In this document: one piece after another, positions 60,323 to 64,000 of the stretch | Numbering within the stretch: position 1 is the first letter of the stretch | Layout of the letters: the number at the start of each line of letters is the position of its first letter | Source of the DNA: Bacteroidota bacterium | Lineage (GTDB): Bacteria; Bacteroidota; Bacteroidia; Flavobacteriales; Weeksellaceae | Direction of reading: 5' to 3' | DNA length: 64,000 bases | NCBI GenBank assembly: GCA_023461035.1 | Contig: JAEWOD010000002.1 | Coordinates: forward strand, 62,001-126,000 | The notes under the pieces: generated by a model | What the model was told of the DNA's origin: nothing | Databases searched by the model: none | Seen by the model: the letters and a program-made list of their open reading frames with translations, nothing else | Position numbers and translations under genes: made by a program

Positions 60323-60503
60323 CGCCGGTTTTAATTAATCCGAATTAAATTTTCGGACAAACAATCTTCATCAGCTGGGCTGTTCTTCCTATTTGGAAAA
60401 AGCGTTTTAGACTTAATTCAACCATTTCAAGCCCAATTTTTATTTAATAATCAACCGGAATTCAAAAAAACATGGAATTCCTGAACAATTTTACACTTTA
60501 ATT
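60323..60503 (+). promoter_or_regulatory. Long 5' leader of the DEAD-box helicase mRNA
   Basis: About 180 nt between the -7 box and the ATG with no ORF of note. It contains hairpins: TTCC-TATTT-GGAA near 60390 and a perfect 7-bp stem GGAATTC/GAATTCC at 60457-60481 with an 11-nt loop, about 22 nt before the start codon. Long leaders of this sort are typical of cold-inducible RNA helicase genes. Confidence 0.5.
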
Positions 60504-61751
60504 ATGATTCAATTTAAAGATCTTCAACTGATCCAACCTATACAAAAATCCTTGGAAGAATTAGGATATGAAACTCCTACACCCATCCAACAGCAGGCTA
60601 TTCCTCCTATTTTGGAAAAGAAAGACCTATTGGGCTGTGCCCAAACGGGAACCGGAAAAACGGCTGCTTTTGCCATTCCGATTCTTCAAATTCTACATAC
60701 GAAAAACTCCCAAAATCATAACCGAAACATCAAAGCACTGATTGTAACACCGACACGTGAACTGGCCATCCAAATCGATGAAAGTTTTTCCGATTACGGA
60801 AAATTTCTCCCGCTCAAACATGCAGTTATTTTTGGAGGTGTTAAACAAACGCCTCAAGTCGGGAAACTCCGGAACGGAATTGATATTTTGGTGGCAACAC
60901 CAGGACGTTTATTGGATTTGTGTAACCAGAAAATCATTTCGCTAAAAGACATTGAGATTTTTGTTTTGGATGAAGCAGACCGTATGCTCGATATGGGTTT
61001 TATCCATGACATTAAAAAACTATTACAAATTCTTCCTGCAAAAAGACAGAATTTATTTTTCTCGGCCACGATGCCCAAACCGATTCAGGAATTGGCGCAT
61101 ACCATTTTAAATCATCCTGTAAAAGTGGAAGTTACACCGGAATCGACGACCGCTGAGACTGTTCAGCAATCGCTTTATTTTGTGGATAAAGAAAATAAAA
61201 TCAAATTATTACACGAAATCCTGAAAAACCAAATCCATGAAAGTGTTTTGGTCTTTACTCGAACCAAACACGGAGCGGACAAATTGGTAAAGGCATTGGC
61301 AAAATTAGGCGTTTCGGGAGCTGCTATTCATGGCAATAAATCCCAAAATGCAAGACAAAATGCACTGAACAATTTCAAAAACAAAAAAATTCAGGTGTTG
61401 GTTGCGACCGACATTGCGGCAAGAGGAATTGATATTGATTTATTGAAATATGTAATCAACTTCGAAATTCCCAACATTCCGGAAACCTATGTTCACCGAA
61501 TCGGACGCGGTGGACGTGCCGGAGCGGAAGGCATTGCAATTTCGCTTTGTGACATCGATGAAAAGGAATATGTACGGGATATAGAAAAAGTAATCGGACT
61601 GAAGATTCCATTGGCGGAAAACAATCCGTATCCGATGAAAAATTTTGAAAAATCGCCTCCAAAACAAAAGCAACCCAGACCTCAACGAAAAATTAGAGAA
61701 AATTCAGAAAAAAAACCAAAAACAAAAAACTCGAGATTTAGAAGACATTGA
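60504..61751 (+). CDS. DEAD-box RNA helicase, RhlE-like
   Basis: A 415-aa ATP-dependent RNA helicase that unwinds RNA duplexes and is often induced by cold. Motif I is A-Q-T-G-T-G-K-T (46-53), then P-T-R-E-L-A, T-P-G-R, the DEAD box (156-159), S-A-T, and the C-terminal H-R-I-G-R-G-G-R-A-G. A short basic C-terminal tail (about 375-415) probably binds RNA. RhlE is the nearest type but the subgroup cannot be fixed. The ATG lies at the end of a 180-nt leader. Confidence 0.93.
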   Translation: MIQFKDLQLIQPIQKSLEELGYETPTPIQQQAIPPILEKKDLLGCAQTGTGKTAAFAIPILQILHTKNSQNHNRNIKALIVTPTRELAIQIDESFSDYGKFLPLKHAVIFGGVKQTPQVGKLRNGIDILVATPGRLLDLCNQKIISLKDIEIFVLDEADRMLDMGFIHDIKKLLQILPAKRQNLFFSATMPKPIQELAHTILNHPVKVEVTPESTTAETVQQSLYFVDKENKIKLLHEILKNQIHESVLVFTRTKHGADKLVKALAKLGVSGAAIHGNKSQNARQNALNNFKNKKIQVLVATDIAARGIDIDLLKYVINFEIPNIPETYVHRIGRGGRAGAEGIAISLCDIDEKEYVRDIEKVIGLKIPLAENNPYPMKNFEKSPPKQKQPRPQRKIRENSEKKPKTKNSRFRRH

Positions 61752-61775
61752 TTTTTAATATTGATAATTCTCTTG

Positions 61776-61783
61776 TAAATTTG
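61776..61783 (+). promoter_or_regulatory. -7 promoter element before the M3 peptidase gene
   Basis: TAAATTTG, full TAnnTTTG match, 27 nt before the ATG at 61811 and 72 nt before the alternative ATG at 61856. Confidence 0.45.
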
Positions 61784-61810
61784 AACCTACTATTCTAAAA
61801 CTACCTAACC

Positions 61811-63886
61811 ATGAAATTCTTTTTTTATTTAATTCTAATTTTTTCTAACAACCAAATGGAAAATCCTTTGTTACAGAAATTTAACACTCCTTTCGAGTCC
61901 GTTCCTTTTAGTCAAATCAAACCCGAACATTATCTGCCCGCTTTTGAAACAGCCATAGAATCAGCAAAACAGGAAATAGAAGCTATCTGCGCAAATCAAG
62001 ATGCCCCAACTTTTAAAAACACCATCGTTGCTCTGGAAACTTCAGGCGAACAATTAGGTCGAATTTCTTCTGTTTTCTTTAATATGAATTCGGCAGAAAC
62101 CAATGATGAAATCCAGAAAATAGCACAGGAAGTTTCGCCTATGTTGTCAGAATTATCAAATGATATCACGCTGAACCCGGTTTTGTTTCAACGTGTAAAA
62201 TCAGTCTATGAACAAAAAGACAAGTTGGGTTTGAATCCGGAACAATTGAGATTATTGGATAAAAAATATAAGAGTTTCAGCCGAAACGGTGCCAATTTAA
62301 ACGATGCACAAAAATCCAAATTACGCGAAATCGACAAAGAATTAGCAACTTTATCTGTCCAATTTGGTCAAAATGCATTGGCTGAAACCAATGCTTATTC
62401 GCTCAACATCATCAATGAAACAGACCTCAAAGGTCTTCCCGATTATGTTAAAACGGAAGCCAAAGCCGAAGCCGAAAAAAGAAACCAAAAAGGCTGGACT
62501 TTTACGCTGCAAATCCCAAGCTATCTGCCATTTATGACGTATGTTGAGAATCGGGATTTGCGTAAGGAACTTTATTTGGCGTATAACCAAACAGCATTTC
62601 ATCAAAATGAATATAACAATGAGAATAACATAAAACGCATTGCTGAACTTCGTTTGGAGCGTGCCAATTTGCTCGGTTATACAACCCATGCCGATTTTGT
62701 GCTGGAAGAACGAATGGCTGATTCGCCCAAAATTGTCAAAGATTTCTTGGATGATTTGTTGGCAAAGTCAAAACCATTTGGGGTAAAGGATGTAGCGCTT
62801 TTATCGACTTATGCAAAAGAAAAAGATGGAATTTCCCGATTGGAAAAATGGGATCATTTTTATTATGCCGAAAAAGTAAAACAAGAGAAATTCAGTTTTT
62901 CGGAAGATGAATTAAAACCCTATTTCCAATTGGACAAAGTGATAAATGGCGCTTTTCAGGTAGCCGGAAAATTATACGGCATTACCTTTCAATTGAGAAA
63001 GGACATCGATAAATACCATGAAGATGTAAATGTTTATGAAGTGCTGGACGAAAACGGAAATCATCTGGCTCTTTTCTACACTGATTTTTTCCCTAGAGAA
63101 GGAAAGCGTGCCGGTGCCTGGATGACCGACTTCCGCGGACAATCCAATATAAACGGAAAAATGCAACGTCCTCATGTTTCTATCGTTTGTAATTTTACCA
63201 AACCGACTGCTGACACGCCCTCTCTTTTGACATTTTCTGAAGTTACGACTTTGTTTCACGAATTCGGACATGCCTTACACGGAATGCTTGCCAATAGTAC
63301 GTATGAGAGTTTATCGGGAACCAACGTTTTGTATGATTTCGTGGAATTGCCTTCGCAGTTTATGGAGAATTTCTGTTATGAACCGGAAGTTTTGGAATTA
63401 TTTGCCCAGCATTATAAAACCGGCGAAACCATTCCACAGGAATTAATTGAAAAAGTAAAAAATGCTTCGAACTACATGGAAGGCTATCAAACGGTTCGTC
63501 AATTGAGTTTTGGGCTTTTGGACATGGCTTGGCATGGCGTAAATCCGTTGAAAGTCAATTCGGTAGAAACATACGAAAATCAAGCTTTTGAACCCGCCAA
63601 TGTATATCCGGCAGTACCTGGAACCAATATGAGTGTTTCTTTCTCCCATATTTTTAACGGTGGCTATTCGTCCGGATATTATTCCTACAAATGGTCAGAG
63701 GTATTGGATGCCGATGCCTTTGCTTATTTCAAAGAAAACGGGATTTTCAATCCTGAAGTCGCCGCTAAATTCAAGAAATTATTGCAAAGCGGCGGAAGTG
63801 TGGATCCGATGGATTTATATGTAGAATTCCGAGGACAGAAACCAAGCAATGAAGCACTTTTAAAAAGAGCAGGATTTGAGAATTAA
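61811..63886 (+). CDS. M3-family peptidyl-dipeptidase (Dcp-like)
   Basis: A zinc metallopeptidase of 691 aa of the M3 family. The zinc motif is H483-E-F-G-H487 in L-F-H-E-F-G-H-A-L-H-G, and W-M-T-D-F-R-G-Q and R-P-H-V-S-I-V-C-N-F lie upstream in the catalytic domain. It releases dipeptides from peptide C-termini (Dcp) or cuts oligopeptides (PrlC type). The first 15 residues are hydrophobic. A second ATG (61856, M-E-N-P-L-L-Q-K-F-N-T-P-F) is where the family usually starts, so the real start may be there; if the first ATG is used, the protein may be exported. The stop is at 63886. Confidence 0.93.
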   Translation: MKFFFYLILIFSNNQMENPLLQKFNTPFESVPFSQIKPEHYLPAFETAIESAKQEIEAICANQDAPTFKNTIVALETSGEQLGRISSVFFNMNSAETNDEIQKIAQEVSPMLSELSNDITLNPVLFQRVKSVYEQKDKLGLNPEQLRLLDKKYKSFSRNGANLNDAQKSKLREIDKELATLSVQFGQNALAETNAYSLNIINETDLKGLPDYVKTEAKAEAEKRNQKGWTFTLQIPSYLPFMTYVENRDLRKELYLAYNQTAFHQNEYNNENNIKRIAELRLERANLLGYTTHADFVLEERMADSPKIVKDFLDDLLAKSKPFGVKDVALLSTYAKEKDGISRLEKWDHFYYAEKVKQEKFSFSEDELKPYFQLDKVINGAFQVAGKLYGITFQLRKDIDKYHEDVNVYEVLDENGNHLALFYTDFFPREGKRAGAWMTDFRGQSNINGKMQRPHVSIVCNFTKPTADTPSLLTFSEVTTLFHEFGHALHGMLANSTYESLSGTNVLYDFVELPSQFMENFCYEPEVLELFAQHYKTGETIPQELIEKVKNASNYMEGYQTVRQLSFGLLDMAWHGVNPLKVNSVETYENQAFEPANVYPAVPGTNMSVSFSHIFNGGYSSGYYSYKWSEVLDADAFAYFKENGIFNPEVAAKFKKLLQSGGSVDPMDLYVEFRGQKPSNEALLKRAGFEN

Positions 63887-64000
63887 GATCCTATCCTCCA
63901 ATTTTATAAGTTGGACGATTTATTTTAATAATTTAAGTAACTAATTGTAAAAAGCAATACATATAAATCATACTTTAAAATTTAGTATCATGTTAAACAA
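63887..64000. other. Downstream spacer with a possible next start
   Basis: No gene is complete here. An ATG at 63990 (M-L-N...) could be the first codons of the next gene, cut by the window edge. No Shine-Dalgarno or -7 box was seen with confidence. Confidence 0.4.

Noticed and set aside
1..64000. tRNA or rRNA genes
   Set aside because: I looked for T-loop and CCA-type motifs and recognised none; a dedicated search could still find one.

Overview
The window looks like a chromosomal segment of a Flavobacteriia-type Bacteroidetes. The evidence is two type IX secretion (T9SS) components (a PorX-type PglZ response regulator and a SprE/PorW-type TPR lipoprotein), three secreted proteins with T9SS C-terminal tails, a fused LpxC-FabZ gene, the gene order bamD / omega-like subunit / coaBC / DUF4835 / recN, and many start sites preceded by the Bacteroidetes -7 promoter element TAnnTTTG. 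Base composition is AT-rich. I cannot fix the genus. I see no rRNA, tRNA, prophage or CRISPR array.

Layout. 1-8.7 kb: end of a sensor kinase and its NarL-type regulator, then sprE (minus), and a plus-strand run of an M23 endopeptidase, a GH3-family protein, an NTF2-like secreted protein and katG. 8.7-11 kb: a short SSB and a secreted GLPGLI/PNGase F-like protein on the minus strand. 11-12.1 kb: an accessory island with a 60-bp tandem repeat array, REP-type hairpins and a Y1 (IS200/RAYT-type) transposase. 12.2-18.8 kb: asnB, an unknown AT-rich membrane-anchored protein, a GNAT, a luciferase-like oxidoreductase, a UMF1-type MFS transporter and a YihY protein. 18.8-20.9 kb: the two halves of a 5'-nucleotidase as separate minus-strand genes, with a five-copy REP hairpin array between them. 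21-28.3 kb: a T9SS cargo protein, dapA, ferritin and the bamD-omega-coaBC-DUF4835-recN block. 28.5-33.7 kb: an Rrf2 regulator and two T9SS cargo proteins, one a large S8 protease. 33.9-40.2 kb: fabH, then efp-lpxA-lpxC/fabZ-lpxD and an HD phosphohydrolase, all minus. 40.25-44.7 kb: porX, an antitoxin-like DUF2683 protein, a YwqK-type protein, tsaE, ald and a DUF4258-like protein. 44.6-50.3 kb: a methyltransferase-adk-hpt operon (minus), hemF, an E2 acyltransferase and glutaryl-CoA dehydrogenase. 50.3-51.4 kb: a small toxin-antitoxin pair. 51.5-64 kb: a zinc peptidase, an S41 peptidase, a GNAT-like protein, apt, a class III aminotransferase, an OstA/LptA-like protein overlapped by fur, a DEAD-box helicase with a long leader, and an M3 peptidase.

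Most genes are housekeeping: lipid A and fatty acid synthesis, outer-membrane assembly, purine salvage, haem, CoA and lysine. PorX and SprE connect to the secreted cargo through T9SS. I find no clear multi-gene system that is new. The most interesting signals are the REP hairpin family shared between the transposase locus and the 5'-nucleotidase spacer, the minisatellite abutting the transposase, start codons lying only 4-6 nt after a -7 box (possible leaderless mRNAs), the long structured leader of the helicase, a decayed-looking toxin next to an orphan antitoxin, and a GLPGLI/PNGase F-like fusion.
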